Source: Nocardia sienata NBRC 100364
Lineage (GTDB): Bacteria; Actinomycetota; Actinomycetes; Mycobacteriales; Mycobacteriaceae
Reading direction: 5' to 3'
DNA: 64,000 bases
Assembly: GCF_001613205.1 (NCBI RefSeq)
Contig: NZ_BDBX01000021.1
Coordinates: 124,001 to 188,000 of the forward strand
Position numbers and translations under genes: made by a program. The notes below the pieces were generated by a model. It worked only from the letters and a program-made list of their open reading frames with translations, had not been told where the DNA came from and searched no databases. The first letter of the stretch is position 1. Each line of letters starts with the position of its first letter. Positions 52,305 to 60,401 of this stretch are shown here, in pieces.

Positions 52305-53513
52305 ATGTCCGGAATCGTCGTGCTGGGTGGCGGTTTCGCCGGAGTGTGGAGCGCCGCGGCCGCGGTCCGGCTCGCCCGCGCGGCGGGACGCGACCTGCCC
52401 GTCACCCTGATCGACCCCGGCGACGATCTGGTGATCCGGCCACGCCTCTACCAGCCCGAACCCGACCGCATGCGGGTATCACTGGACCGGATCCTCGGAC
52501 CGGTCGGGGTACGCCGGATCGCCGGCACCGCGACCGCGGTACATACCGCGCATCGGACCGTGATCGTTGTCGGACGAGACGGCGAGACGCAAGAGATCCC
52601 GTGGGAGCGCCTGATCATCGCCACCGGGAGCCGGCTCGTACGTCCCGGCCTGCCGGGTGCCGCGCTGCTCCACAATGTGGATACCCTCCCGGCCGCCGCG
52701 GCGCTGGACGCCCATCTGCGCCGGCTCCCGGAGCTGCCGTCCGGCGCGGGGCGCTTCACCGCCGTGGTCGTCGGCGCGGGCTTCACCGGGCTCGAGACAG
52801 CGACCGAACTGGTGGACCGGCTCGGCGCGCTCGCCGCGCACGAGCAGGTCCGCGTCGTTCTGGTGGAGCGGGCCGATACGGTCGGGCCCGAGCTCGGCCC
52901 CGGCCCCCGGCCACAGATCCTCGCGGCCCTGGCGACCCTGGGTGTGGAGCAACGCCTGGGCGTGAGTCCGGCCGCGCTGGACGCGGACGGCGTCACTCTG
53001 TCCGACGGCACCCGGATAGCGGCCCGCACGGTGGTCTGGACCGCCGGGATGCGGGCGAGCCGGGTCACCGCCGATATCCCTGCCGAGCGCGACGGACTGG
53101 GCCGGTTAGCAGTGGACGAGCAGCTCCGGGTTCGCGGGGTTCCCGGCGTGTACGCGGCCGGCGATACCGCGGCGGCACACGCCGAGCCGGGACACCCGGT
53201 ACTGCAGTGTTGCCAGCACGCGCTGCAACTCGGGAAGTTCGCGGGCCACAACGCCGCCGCCGATCTGTTCGGGCTCCCGGCCGTACCGTTCGCGCCGGCG
53301 CCTTACGTCACCTGCCTCGACCTCGGCTCCGCCGGAGCGGTTTTCACCAATGGCTGGGACCGGCGGGTGGCCGCGACAGGCGAGGTCGCCAAAGTACGCA
53401 AGCGCAAGGTGAACGAGTGGTGGATCTACCCGCCCACCGACGACCCCGGCGAACTGCTGCGCCAGGCAGACTACCGCTTCTCGGTCCGCGAGATCCCCAC
53501 CCCATATCTCTGA
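52305..53513 (+). CDS. NAD(P)/FAD-dependent oxidoreductase (NDH-2-like), Rrf2-linked
   Basis: 402-residue flavoprotein. FAD motif VVLGGGFAGVWSAAAAV, NAD motif VVVGAGFTGLETATELVDR (around 150), TVVWTAGMRAS, and VYAAGDTAAAH. The C-terminal region (VTCLDLGSAGAVFTNGWDR, KVNEWWIYPP) differs from the other two such enzymes in the window. Expected to be controlled by the Rrf2 regulator just upstream. AGGAGG 4 nt before ATG 52305. Confidence 0.9.
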   Translation: MSGIVVLGGGFAGVWSAAAAVRLARAAGRDLPVTLIDPGDDLVIRPRLYQPEPDRMRVSLDRILGPVGVRRIAGTATAVHTAHRTVIVVGRDGETQEIPWERLIIATGSRLVRPGLPGAALLHNVDTLPAAAALDAHLRRLPELPSGAGRFTAVVVGAGFTGLETATELVDRLGALAAHEQVRVVLVERADTVGPELGPGPRPQILAALATLGVEQRLGVSPAALDADGVTLSDGTRIAARTVVWTAGMRASRVTADIPAERDGLGRLAVDEQLRVRGVPGVYAAGDTAAAHAEPGHPVLQCCQHALQLGKFAGHNAAADLFGLPAVPFAPAPYVTCLDLGSAGAVFTNGWDRRVAATGEVAKVRKRKVNEWWIYPPTDDPGELLRQADYRFSVREIPTPYL

Positions 53514-53671
53514 ACCGCCGACCGCCGAGTCCCGGCACGCCGGTGGCCGCGGTTCGGCGTCGCGGGAGTTGTTCGAGCCGGGCTACGACTTGCGCGCCTG
53601 CGCCTCGGTCGCACTTACGACTCCGCGCAGACCTGGATTCCGACCCCGGGTCACCGATCGAGCGCTGGTGC

Positions 53672-54871
53672 TCAGGTGGCCGGCACCAGCTGTTTCTCGG
53701 CCGCGGTCGCGGTGGGCAGATGCGACCGGGAGTACCGGGCGATCACCGCGGTCCCCGACAGCGCCACCAGCACCAGCCCGCCGAGCAGCACCGGGTAATC
53801 GGCCGCCGGGCTGAGCAGGCTCAGCAGTGAGGGCAGCAGGAAGCCCAGATAGGCCAGGGCGTAGTAGGCCCCGGTGAGCGCGGCCAGTTCCTCCGGTGCG
53901 GCCAGCCGCTGCACTTCCAGCAAGCCGGAGACCAGCGCGATCCCGTACGCGCACCCGAGGGCGAGCGCGGCGACCAGGGCCAGGACGGGCGAGCGGACCA
54001 TCGCGGCCGGCGCGCTGATCACCAGCCCGGCCGACATGACCGACATGGCCACCACCACCGCCCGCGCACTGGTGGCGCGGTCCAGCCGTTTGGCCAGCGG
54101 CTGGACCAGCACGCCGACCGTGAGCGTGGCGACGGTGACGGTGGTCGAATAGAGCAGACCCCAGTGCCCGACACGGTCGCCGACGAGCTGCGGCATCACC
54201 GCGTAGGCCACTCCGGCAGAGCCGAAGATCCACGGCGCCATCGGCACGACCACCCGCCGGAACCGCGGATGCCGCAGACCGGTGAATCGCCCGGGCGCAC
54301 CCGTCCCGGCCGGCAGCGTCTCCGGCGCCCGCCGCACCGCGGGCAGTACCGCGGCGGCGAGCAAGGCGTGCACCACATAGGGCAGCACCATCGGCGCCGG
54401 ACCCCACTGGGCCAGCACTCCCGCGACGCCCGCGCCGAAGCCGAAACCCAGCGTCAGCCAGAGCGCGGCCCGCCGGGCACCGGCCGCCGGACCGTACCCG
54501 GCCCGGACGGCGAGTTCGGTCGTCCAGGTGGTACCCACCGCCATGGCCACGGCCACCCCGAAACCGGTGATCAACCGGCCGAGCACGAGCCAGCCGACAC
54601 CGAACGCCCCGCCCGCCAGCAGGGGACTGGCCACCAGGGAGGCCACCACCCCCGCGACCGCCACCGGGCGCCGCCCGAACCGTGCGGAGAGCCCGCCGCT
54701 GAGCAGCAGGCCCGGCACCAGACCGAGGACATAGGCACCGAGCAGTGCGTTCACCAGCAGCGCGGAGTAACCGTGGTCCCGGTACATCACCAGCAACGGC
54801 GTGAACTGGTTACCGCCCCAGGCGCAGACGAAGATCGCCGCCACCGCCGCGTGCCACGAACCCTGTCTCAT
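53672..54871 (-). CDS. MFS transporter controlled by GntR
   Basis: 399-residue major facilitator with 12 likely helices; loop motif LSARFGRRPVAVAG and GRLITGFGVAVAMAVGTTW are typical of drug/sugar efflux MFS. The ATG at 54871 overlaps the stop of the GntR gene (ATGA), so regulator and pump are one transcriptional unit. The substrate is unknown and would presumably be the effector of the GntR protein. Confidence 0.9.
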   Translation of the reverse strand: MRQGSWHAAVAAIFVCAWGGNQFTPLLVMYRDHGYSALLVNALLGAYVLGLVPGLLLSGGLSARFGRRPVAVAGVVASLVASPLLAGGAFGVGWLVLGRLITGFGVAVAMAVGTTWTTELAVRAGYGPAAGARRAALWLTLGFGFGAGVAGVLAQWGPAPMVLPYVVHALLAAAVLPAVRRAPETLPAGTGAPGRFTGLRHPRFRRVVVPMAPWIFGSAGVAYAVMPQLVGDRVGHWGLLYSTTVTVATLTVGVLVQPLAKRLDRATSARAVVVAMSVMSAGLVISAPAAMVRSPVLALVAALALGCAYGIALVSGLLEVQRLAAPEELAALTGAYYALAYLGFLLPSLLSLLSPAADYPVLLGGLVLVALSGTAVIARYSRSHLPTATAAEKQLVPAT

Positions 54872-55524
54872 CGCCGGTGGGTCCCGTCCAGATGCGCGCG
54901 CAGAGCGGTGGTGAAGGCGGCCTCGTCACCCGATTCGATGATGGCGACCAGTTCGCCGTGCTGTCGCAGGACGACGGGTATGAGATCGGGCACCGGGCCG
55001 AGCGCGGCCACATTCATCCGGCGCTGCCGGTCGGCCAGCCCTGTGTAGAAGCGGATCAGCAGGGCGTTACCGCCCGCCGCGACCAGGGTGCGGTGGAAGA
55101 GTTCGTCCGCCTCGGCGAAGGCATCGATGTCACCGGCTTCGGCGTACCGGCGCTGGACCTCGAGCGCGTCGCGCAGCCGGTCGGCGGCGGCGGGAACCCG
55201 CTCGGGCGTGCGGAGCAGGCGCCGCAACGCCGCGGTTTCGACGGCTTCGCGGGCGTCCAGCACGTCCTCGGCCTCGCCCGGCGGGACCGGTGCGACGATG
55301 GCGCCGCGTTTGGGCACCAGGGTCAGCAGTTCCTCGGCCTGTAACCGCACGAAGGCCTCCCGGACCGGGGTCCGGCTCAACCCCAGCCGACTCGCGATCT
55401 CGGTTTCGCTGAAGAGGTGGCCGCCCGGCAGTTCACCGGAAAGGACCAGTTCTTTGGTGAGCAGGTAGGCCCGATCCGCTGCACTCTGCCCGGGCGTTTC
55501 GGCCGGGTACGACGATGTCCGCAC
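54868..55524 (-). CDS. GntR-family regulator (FCD/FadR subfamily)
   Basis: 218-residue regulator. N-terminal winged helix: LTKELVLSGELPGGHLFSETEIASRLGLSRTPVREAFVRLQAEELLTLVPKRGAIV. C-terminal FCD domain, all helical, with the metal-site pattern LDAREAVE, DELFHRTLVAAGGN and LRQHGELVAIIESGD (Asp and three His). GTG 55524. An exact palindrome 27 bp upstream is its likely operator. Operonic with an MFS pump and divergent from a thioesterase gene. Confidence 0.92.
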   Translation of the reverse strand: MRTSSYPAETPGQSAADRAYLLTKELVLSGELPGGHLFSETEIASRLGLSRTPVREAFVRLQAEELLTLVPKRGAIVAPVPPGEAEDVLDAREAVETAALRRLLRTPERVPAAADRLRDALEVQRRYAEAGDIDAFAEADELFHRTLVAAGGNALLIRFYTGLADRQRRMNVAALGPVPDLIPVVLRQHGELVAIIESGDEAAFTTALRAHLDGTHRR

Positions 55525-55550
55525 GCAGCCACTCTAGCTCATAGATACAA

Positions 55551-55564
55551 GCTTGCATGCAAGC
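55551..55564. promoter_or_regulatory. GntR-type palindromic operator
   Basis: GCTTGCATGCAAGC is a perfect 14-bp palindrome, and a further GCATGC follows it. The TTGCATGCAA core resembles FCD-type GntR sites. Located between the GntR start (55524) and the divergent thioesterase gene. Confidence 0.65.
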
Positions 55565-55681
55565 ATGCACTCGTCGCCGGCCCCGGGTAACCACCCCACG
55601 GCGCGTGGACGTCCCGGCGGTACGGTCGGAACGGAGATCGAACAGACGGCACGACCGCCGACCGGACGAACGGACAACGAT

Positions 55682-56476
55682 GTGAACGAGGCCTTCTATC
55701 TGCCCGACCCGGTGGACCCGCAGCGGTTCGTCTCCACCGAGCTCACTCGCGGTCCGTGGTCGCCCGATGCCCAGCACGCCGGACCACCCTCCGCGTTGCT
55801 CGGCCATGTGATCGAACGATGCGAACCCCGGCCCGGCTTCCAGGTGGGCCGCGTCGCCGTGGAGATCCTCGGACCTGTCCCCCTGACCCCGCTCACCGCG
55901 CAGGCCCACCTCGTACGCCCGGGACGCAGCGTGGAGCTGATCGAAGCGACCCTGGCCACCGACCGTGGTCCGGTGATGCGGGCCACCGCGTGGCGCTTCA
56001 AACTCGCCGACCCCGGACTCGAGATCCCCGAACACCTCTTACCGACGGGAGCCCGTCCCGGCCCCGATCAGACGCCCGACCCCGAACCGTTCCCCTCCAC
56101 CCAGCCCGTGGGATTCCACACCGGTATCGAATACCGCTACGTCACCGGCTCGTTCAGCGAACCCGGCCCCGCGGTGTGCTGGATCCGGCTGAAGTACCCG
56201 ATCGTCGCCGGGACCACGCCGAGCCCACTGGAACGCACCCTCGCCGCCGCGGATTCCGGAAACGGTGTCAGCGCGGTCCTCGATTGGGAGCGCTATCTAT
56301 TCATCAACACCGATCTGACCGTCAGCCTGCACCGCCAACCGGCCGGCGAATGGGTCTGCCTCGATGCCGTCACCCATCCGCAGCCGCACGGCATCGGCTT
56401 GGCCGAGTCCGCGCTGTTCGACGAGTCGGGCCCGCTGGGCCGCAGCACCCAGACCTTGTTCCTCGGCCCGCGCTGA
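55682..56476 (+). CDS. Acyl-CoA thioesterase family protein (double hotdog)
   Basis: 264-residue TesB-like/thioesterase-superfamily protein. Typical are RGPWSPDAQHAGPPSALLGHVIER (hotdog helix entry), VGRVAVEILGPVPLTPLTAQAHLVRPGRSVELIEATL, the second domain with WERYLFINTDLTVSLHRQPAGEWVCLDAVT, and a Gly-rich GIGLAESALFDESG end. It hydrolyses an acyl-CoA, chain unknown. GTG 55682 start. It shares a promoter region with the GntR gene and may be co-regulated by it. Confidence 0.85.
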   Translation: MNEAFYLPDPVDPQRFVSTELTRGPWSPDAQHAGPPSALLGHVIERCEPRPGFQVGRVAVEILGPVPLTPLTAQAHLVRPGRSVELIEATLATDRGPVMRATAWRFKLADPGLEIPEHLLPTGARPGPDQTPDPEPFPSTQPVGFHTGIEYRYVTGSFSEPGPAVCWIRLKYPIVAGTTPSPLERTLAAADSGNGVSAVLDWERYLFINTDLTVSLHRQPAGEWVCLDAVTHPQPHGIGLAESALFDESGPLGRSTQTLFLGPR

Positions 56477-56510
56477 CGGAATCGCCCACGACGAGCCCTC
56501 CGCCCACCGG

Positions 56511-57143
56511 CTACTCGCCGGGTGCGCCGGCCGGCGCGGATGCGACTCCGGCCCGGCCGCCCGTCCGGCCGCCGAACTGCGAGCGCACTGCCGCGTTCAC
56601 CCGGTCGGTGTCACCGGTCGCGAGCAGATCGATGAGCGCGCCGCGCAATACCGCAAGCGCCCGGGTGCGCTCGGCACGGCCTTCCGAAGTGTCCCGTACG
56701 CGCGGGGGCTGAGCCGCGGACAGCACCTCCAGCCAGTCCTCGACGGTTTCCCGGGCGAAGTCGGCCCACGGCCCCGCCGGTTCGACCAGCGAACGGACGT
56801 AGCCCTCCAGCCATAGGGTGAGCAGGGAGCGCCGAGACGGTTCGGCCAGCCAGCCCCACAGCACGGCGACGACCTGCGGCAGCCGATCTTCCGTTTCCCC
56901 GGTCGCGGAAGCGTGCACTGCGGACAGCTGGGCCAGTTCCTCGGCCCGGGCCCGGGCGAGCAGCGCGCGTACCAGACCGTCCTTGCTGCCGAACAGGTAG
57001 AGCAGCACGCGCGGGCTGGTCCCGATGGCCGCCGCCAGCGGTCGCAACGACATCTCTCCCAGGCCGTGGGCCAGCACGTACCGATAGGCCGCTTCGAGCA
57101 GTTCGGTCTGCCGCGCCGAGGGGGTTGCGCCCGAGTCCACCAT
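56511..57143 (-). CDS. TetR-family regulator, divergent from GNAT gene
   Basis: 210-residue repressor: LLEAAYRYVLAHGLGEMSLRPLAAAIGTSPRVLLYLFGSKDGLVRALLARAR, followed by a helical ligand-binding domain. ATG 57143. A perfect dyad with 8-bp arms lies 18 bp upstream, between it and the divergent acetyltransferase gene, and is the likely operator. Confidence 0.9.
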   Translation of the reverse strand: MVDSGATPSARQTELLEAAYRYVLAHGLGEMSLRPLAAAIGTSPRVLLYLFGSKDGLVRALLARARAEELAQLSAVHASATGETEDRLPQVVAVLWGWLAEPSRRSLLTLWLEGYVRSLVEPAGPWADFARETVEDWLEVLSAAQPPRVRDTSEGRAERTRALAVLRGALIDLLATGDTDRVNAAVRSQFGGRTGGRAGVASAPAGAPGE

Positions 57144-57160
57144 GCGTGCATTCTGACACC

Positions 57161-57180
57161 ACTGAAACAGTCGTTTCAGT
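57161..57180. promoter_or_regulatory. TetR-type palindromic operator
   Basis: ACTGAAACAGTCGTTTCAGT: 8-bp perfect arms ACTGAAAC/GTTTCAGT around a 4-bp spacer, in the 72-bp divergent region between the TetR and GNAT genes. Confidence 0.75.
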
Positions 57181-57215
57181 TGGGGGCATCCGCTATCGCA
57201 TCAGGAGGAGCAGTC

Positions 57216-57728
57216 ATGACCGCAACAGACGTCGAACCGGCGCGCGACCTCGCAATCCGCGCATTGGGGCAGCCGGGCGATCTGGGCTGGGTGGTACAGG
57301 CCCACGGCGAGCTCTACGCCGCCGAATTCGGCTGGGACATCTCCTTCGAAGCCCTCGTGGCCGAGATAATCGCCGGTTACGCGACCGCCCACGATCCCGC
57401 CCGGGAGGCGGGCTGGATCGCGACCCTCGACGGCGAACGAGTGGGATGTGTGCTCTGCACCCGCGGCGACACCGACGACACCGCCAAACTGCGCATTCTG
57501 CTGGTCCATCCGAAAGCGCGCGGCCACGGCCTGGGCAACCGGCTGGTCGCGACCTGCCTGGACTTCGCGCGCGCCGGCGGTTACCACCGGATCACGCTCT
57601 GGACGAACAGCGTGCTCTCCTCGGCCCGCCGGATCTACCTGGCGGCCGGGTTCGAGCTCGACGACGAACACCACCATCACAGCTTCGGCCGGGAGTTGCT
57701 GGGCCAGAACTGGTCCCGGCAGCTGTAG
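57216..57728 (+). CDS. GNAT acetyltransferase of the MarR-fused type, here stand-alone
   Basis: 170 residues. Acetyl-CoA motif VHPKARGHGLGNRLVATCLDFARAGGYHRITLWTN, and the N-terminal GDLGWVVQAHGELYAAEFGWDISFEALVAEI. This N-terminal block is typical of the acetyltransferase half of MarR-GNAT fusion proteins; no MarR domain is attached here. AGGAGGAG precedes ATG 57216. Regulated, by inference, by the divergent TetR through the dyad between them. The substrate is unknown. Confidence 0.88.
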   Translation: MTATDVEPARDLAIRALGQPGDLGWVVQAHGELYAAEFGWDISFEALVAEIIAGYATAHDPAREAGWIATLDGERVGCVLCTRGDTDDTAKLRILLVHPKARGHGLGNRLVATCLDFARAGGYHRITLWTNSVLSSARRIYLAAGFELDDEHHHHSFGRELLGQNWSRQL

Positions 57729-57841
57729 GGGTCGGCGCATCGGCCCCGCCCGCTCTCGGGCGGCGCCGGGGACGCCGCACCGAGCGCATCGCGACGAATG
57801 CACAGCCATCGGCGCAGCTCCGCCCGCTACGGACTCAGCTG

Positions 57842-58267
57842 CTATCCCGCTCCCCCGGGCACGCGCGGGGTGAGCGCGACAACCGGTACCACCCGGCCCG
57901 CGGTGCGCTCGTACTCGGCCAGCGCGGGCAGGATCGCGACCATCGCGAGGTGCAGGCGATCGCGTTCGGGTCCGGTCTCGATCACCTCGGCATCGGCCTG
58001 GAAGAGTTCGGCGCCCACCTGCACGGTCACCGTCGGATTCGCGCGCAGATTGTGATACCAGGCCGGATTCCGGGGCGACCCGGCATTGGAAGCGACGATC
58101 ACCAGCCGGTCGCCGTCCCGCAGATACATCACCGGTTTCGTATGCGGCAGGCCGGATTTCGCGCCGATGGTGGTGAGCAGGAGCAGATCGTAGCCCGCGA
58201 AGGGCCCACCGACGTGCCCCTCGCCGGCCCGGAATTCCTCGATGACCTCGTCGTCCCAAGCGGCCAT
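57842..58267 (-). CDS. Deazaflavin (F420)-dependent nitroreductase-family protein
   Basis: 141-residue DUF385/Ddn-family protein: YDLLLLTTIGAKSGLPHTKPVMYLRDGDRLVIVASNAGSPRNPAWYHNLRANPTVTVQVG, with the F420-contacting AKSG and ASNAGSPRNPAWYHNL. The N-terminal WDDEVIEEFRAGEGHVGGPFAG is typical of the family. ATG 58267 fits GGAGGAC 8 nt upstream better than GTG 58273. A paralogue lies at 33875-34324. It is 36 nt after a small membrane protein gene and probably co-transcribed. Confidence 0.9.
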   Translation of the reverse strand: MAAWDDEVIEEFRAGEGHVGGPFAGYDLLLLTTIGAKSGLPHTKPVMYLRDGDRLVIVASNAGSPRNPAWYHNLRANPTVTVQVGAELFQADAEVIETGPERDRLHLAMVAILPALAEYERTAGRVVPVVALTPRVPGGAG

Positions 58268-58303
58268 GTGCACGTCCTCCGCGTCCGAACCGCACCCCGC
58301 CGA

Positions 58304-58630
58304 TCAGCGGTGCGCATACACCGGGGCGGGGATCGGTTTGCCCAGCACCCGATTCAACCAGAATGCCCCGCGCATCCCGTGAAAAACAGCCATGACGAGT
58401 GCCCCGATACTCAGCGCCACGAATCCGGGCCACGGGTACGCCCCGAGATCGGCCGCGTATCCGAGCAGTGCGGCCATGACGAGGCCGAGCACTCCCGCGA
58501 CCGCGTTGCGCACCGGCGCGTTCCCGGTGACATTCGGGAACTCCTCTCCCATCATTCCTTTCGCGAAGTGCGGGAACGCGTTCGTGCCCAGCACGCCCGC
58601 CGCGAAAGCCGTAACCACTGTCGGCCACAT
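58304..58630 (-). CDS. Small integral membrane protein with PHFxKG motif
   Basis: About 108 residues with three or four hydrophobic helices. The conserved-looking block GTNAFPHFAKGMMGEEFPNVTG occurs in several uncharacterised actinobacterial membrane proteins. The function is unknown. Start ATG 58630, with GAGGTGG upstream; GTG codons 6 and 9 nt earlier are possible. It is followed by the F420-type gene and is divergent from a TetR gene, with a dyad between them, so both are probably its targets. Confidence 0.75.
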   Translation of the reverse strand: MWPTVVTAFAAGVLGTNAFPHFAKGMMGEEFPNVTGNAPVRNAVAGVLGLVMAALLGYAADLGAYPWPGFVALSIGALVMAVFHGMRGAFWLNRVLGKPIPAPVYAHR

Positions 58631-58691
58631 CGGCACCACCTCATTCAGTCAACGCTTGTAGTCCGAAGCTAGCAGTCGCCGCAATTTCGGT

Positions 58692-58703
58692 CAACGGTCG
58701 TTG
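58692..58703. promoter_or_regulatory. Candidate TetR operator
   Basis: CAACGGTCGTTG: perfect 5-bp arms with a 2-bp spacer, about midway between the membrane protein start (58630) and the TetR start (58762). Confidence 0.45.
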
Positions 58704-58749
58704 CCTGAATGCAATCGGTCGCGCGCCCGGGTCGCGAGCGTGCGGGACC

Positions 58750-58755
58750 TAGGCT
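58750..58755 (+). promoter_or_regulatory. Likely -10 element of a leaderless tetR transcript
   Basis: TAGGCT 6 nt before the GTG at 58762 with no ribosome-binding site between, the same layout as at yaeQ. Confidence 0.45.
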
Positions 58756-58761
58756 GGTCGG

Positions 58762-59349
58762 GTGTCCGAAACCCAGCCGACCCGAGCCGAACAACGGCGG
58801 CGCACCCAGGAACGCATTCTGCGGGCGGCCACCCGCCTGTTCGCCGAATCCGGCTACGAGCGCACCACGATCCGCGCCGTCGCAGCCGCCGCGGAGACCG
58901 ACCCCAGCCTGGTCATGCGGTATTTCGGGTCGAAGGAGGAGTTGTTCGCCCGGGTCGCGGTCCCCGAACCCGACGCCCCGATCAGCGGCACACCGGAACA
59001 AGCGGCCGAACAACTACTCGCCGCGCTGGCGGCGAAGATCGACGGCGAACCCGATAACGCGACCCTGGCCGCCATCCGCACCATGCTCACCCATTCGGAT
59101 ACCGCGCAGAGCGTGCGCGCGGCGATGACGGCCCGGCAGCGGCAGGCCGCCGAACACCTCGATCCCGACGACGCGGACCTGCGCGCGGGCTTGATCGGGG
59201 CACTCACCATCGGCGTCGTCATCGGCCGCCACCTGCTGCACCTGGATGCCGTATCCGATGCCGCCACCGACCGAATCGTCGAACTGTTGCGTCCGGCCGT
59301 CCACGAGATCGCGCACGGCGGCGTGCGCTCCCGCCCCGCGACCGGCTAA
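58762..59349 (+). CDS. TetR-family regulator
   Basis: 195-residue repressor: RRRTQERILRAATRLFAESGYERTTIRAVAAAAETDPSLVMRYFGSKEELFARVA, then a helical C-terminal domain of the type seen in actinobacterial AcrR-like repressors. GTG 58762. By position it controls the divergent membrane-protein/F420-type operon through the CAACG dyad. Confidence 0.9.
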   Translation: MSETQPTRAEQRRRTQERILRAATRLFAESGYERTTIRAVAAAAETDPSLVMRYFGSKEELFARVAVPEPDAPISGTPEQAAEQLLAALAAKIDGEPDNATLAAIRTMLTHSDTAQSVRAAMTARQRQAAEHLDPDDADLRAGLIGALTIGVVIGRHLLHLDAVSDAATDRIVELLRPAVHEIAHGGVRSRPATG

Positions 59350-59449
59350 GAGATTTCCGGGGTACGCCTGCGATCCGGGCCGTCGGCGCCGCCCGGCCGC
59401 GGTATCCGCCGGCCGGAAACCGACGGACCGCCGTGGGATCTCCGGCCGG

Positions 59450-60391
59450 CTACCACGATTCGATCAGCGGAACTTCGTGCTCCTGCCGCTGCCATTCCGC
59501 GCTGAGGCGATCGAGCCGGGCCGCGGTGGCGATACCGCGCACACCCGCGATCCGATCGCCACGGAGTTCCAGGATCACCACGCCTACGACCCGGTCCGCG
59601 AGCGTGGCCAGCATTGCCGGGCTGCCGTTGACCACGGCGGCATGGATGGCGGGCGAGCCGCCGGCGAGTCTGCGCTTGGCCGGAGAAGGGGCGAAGCCGG
59701 CCCGGATCGCGGCGGCGATCCGCTGCGGGGTGGGGTACCTGATCAGCTTCCCGGCCCACCGCAGCCCGGCGCCGTCGGAGATGCCGGTTGCGTCGTCGGT
59801 CAGCAGCTCGACCAGCCGTTCGGTCCGGCCCGAGGACGCGGCAGCGACGAACTCCTCGACGATCCGACGAGCGGACGCCGGGTCGGTATCGGAGGCATGG
59901 CCGGCGGCGGTGATCCGGCGCCGGGCCCGATGGGCGTGCTGCTGGCTCCCGGCCTCGGTGATACCGAGGAACTCGGCGATCTCGGCATGGCTGTAGGCGA
60001 AGGCCTCGCGCAGCACGTAGACGGCCCGTTCGATCGGTGACAACCGCTCCATGAGCGTCAGCACCGCCAGAGTCACCGATTCGCGCTGCTCGACGGTATC
60101 GGCCGGGCCCAGCATCGGGTCGCCGTCGAGGAGAGGTTCGGGCATCCAGGCGCCGACCGCGCGTTCACGCCGCACCCGCGCCGAACGGAGCCGGTCGAGC
60201 GCCAGATTGGTGACGATCTTGGTCAGCCATGCCTCGGGCACGTCGATGTACTCCCGGTCGGCGGCCTGCCACCGCAGAAAGGCGTCCTGCACGGTGTCCT
60301 CGGCGTCGGCGGCCGAGCCGAGCAGCCGATAGGCGAGCGAGGCCAGCCGGTTGCGGCTGGCCTCGAATCGCGCCACGGTGGCAGTGTCCAC
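59450..60391 (-). CDS. sigJ: ECF41-type sigma factor (SigJ-like) with SnoaL-like C-terminal domain
   Basis: 313-residue extracytoplasmic-function sigma factor. Region 2 (RLASLAYRLLGSAADAEDTVQDAFLRWQ), linker GAWMPEPLLDGDP, and region 4 (LTLMERLSPIERAVYVLREAFAYSHAEIAEFLGITEAGSQQHAHRARRR), followed by a ~130-residue SnoaL-like extension. ECF41 members have no classical anti-sigma factor; the C-terminal domain acts in regulation and usually carries DGGGK and NPDKL motifs. Here these read DGAGLRWAGK and ARLDRL, both diverged. GTG 60391 is chosen from the family start; the ribosome-binding site is weak. The gene lies 10 nt after its oxidoreductase partner, in the same direction. Confidence 0.9.
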   Translation of the reverse strand: MDTATVARFEASRNRLASLAYRLLGSAADAEDTVQDAFLRWQAADREYIDVPEAWLTKIVTNLALDRLRSARVRRERAVGAWMPEPLLDGDPMLGPADTVEQRESVTLAVLTLMERLSPIERAVYVLREAFAYSHAEIAEFLGITEAGSQQHAHRARRRITAAGHASDTDPASARRIVEEFVAAASSGRTERLVELLTDDATGISDGAGLRWAGKLIRYPTPQRIAAAIRAGFAPSPAKRRLAGGSPAIHAAVVNGSPAMLATLADRVVGVVILELRGDRIAGVRGIATAARLDRLSAEWQRQEHEVPLIESW

Positions 60392-60401
60392 GGGCAGGAC
60401 T

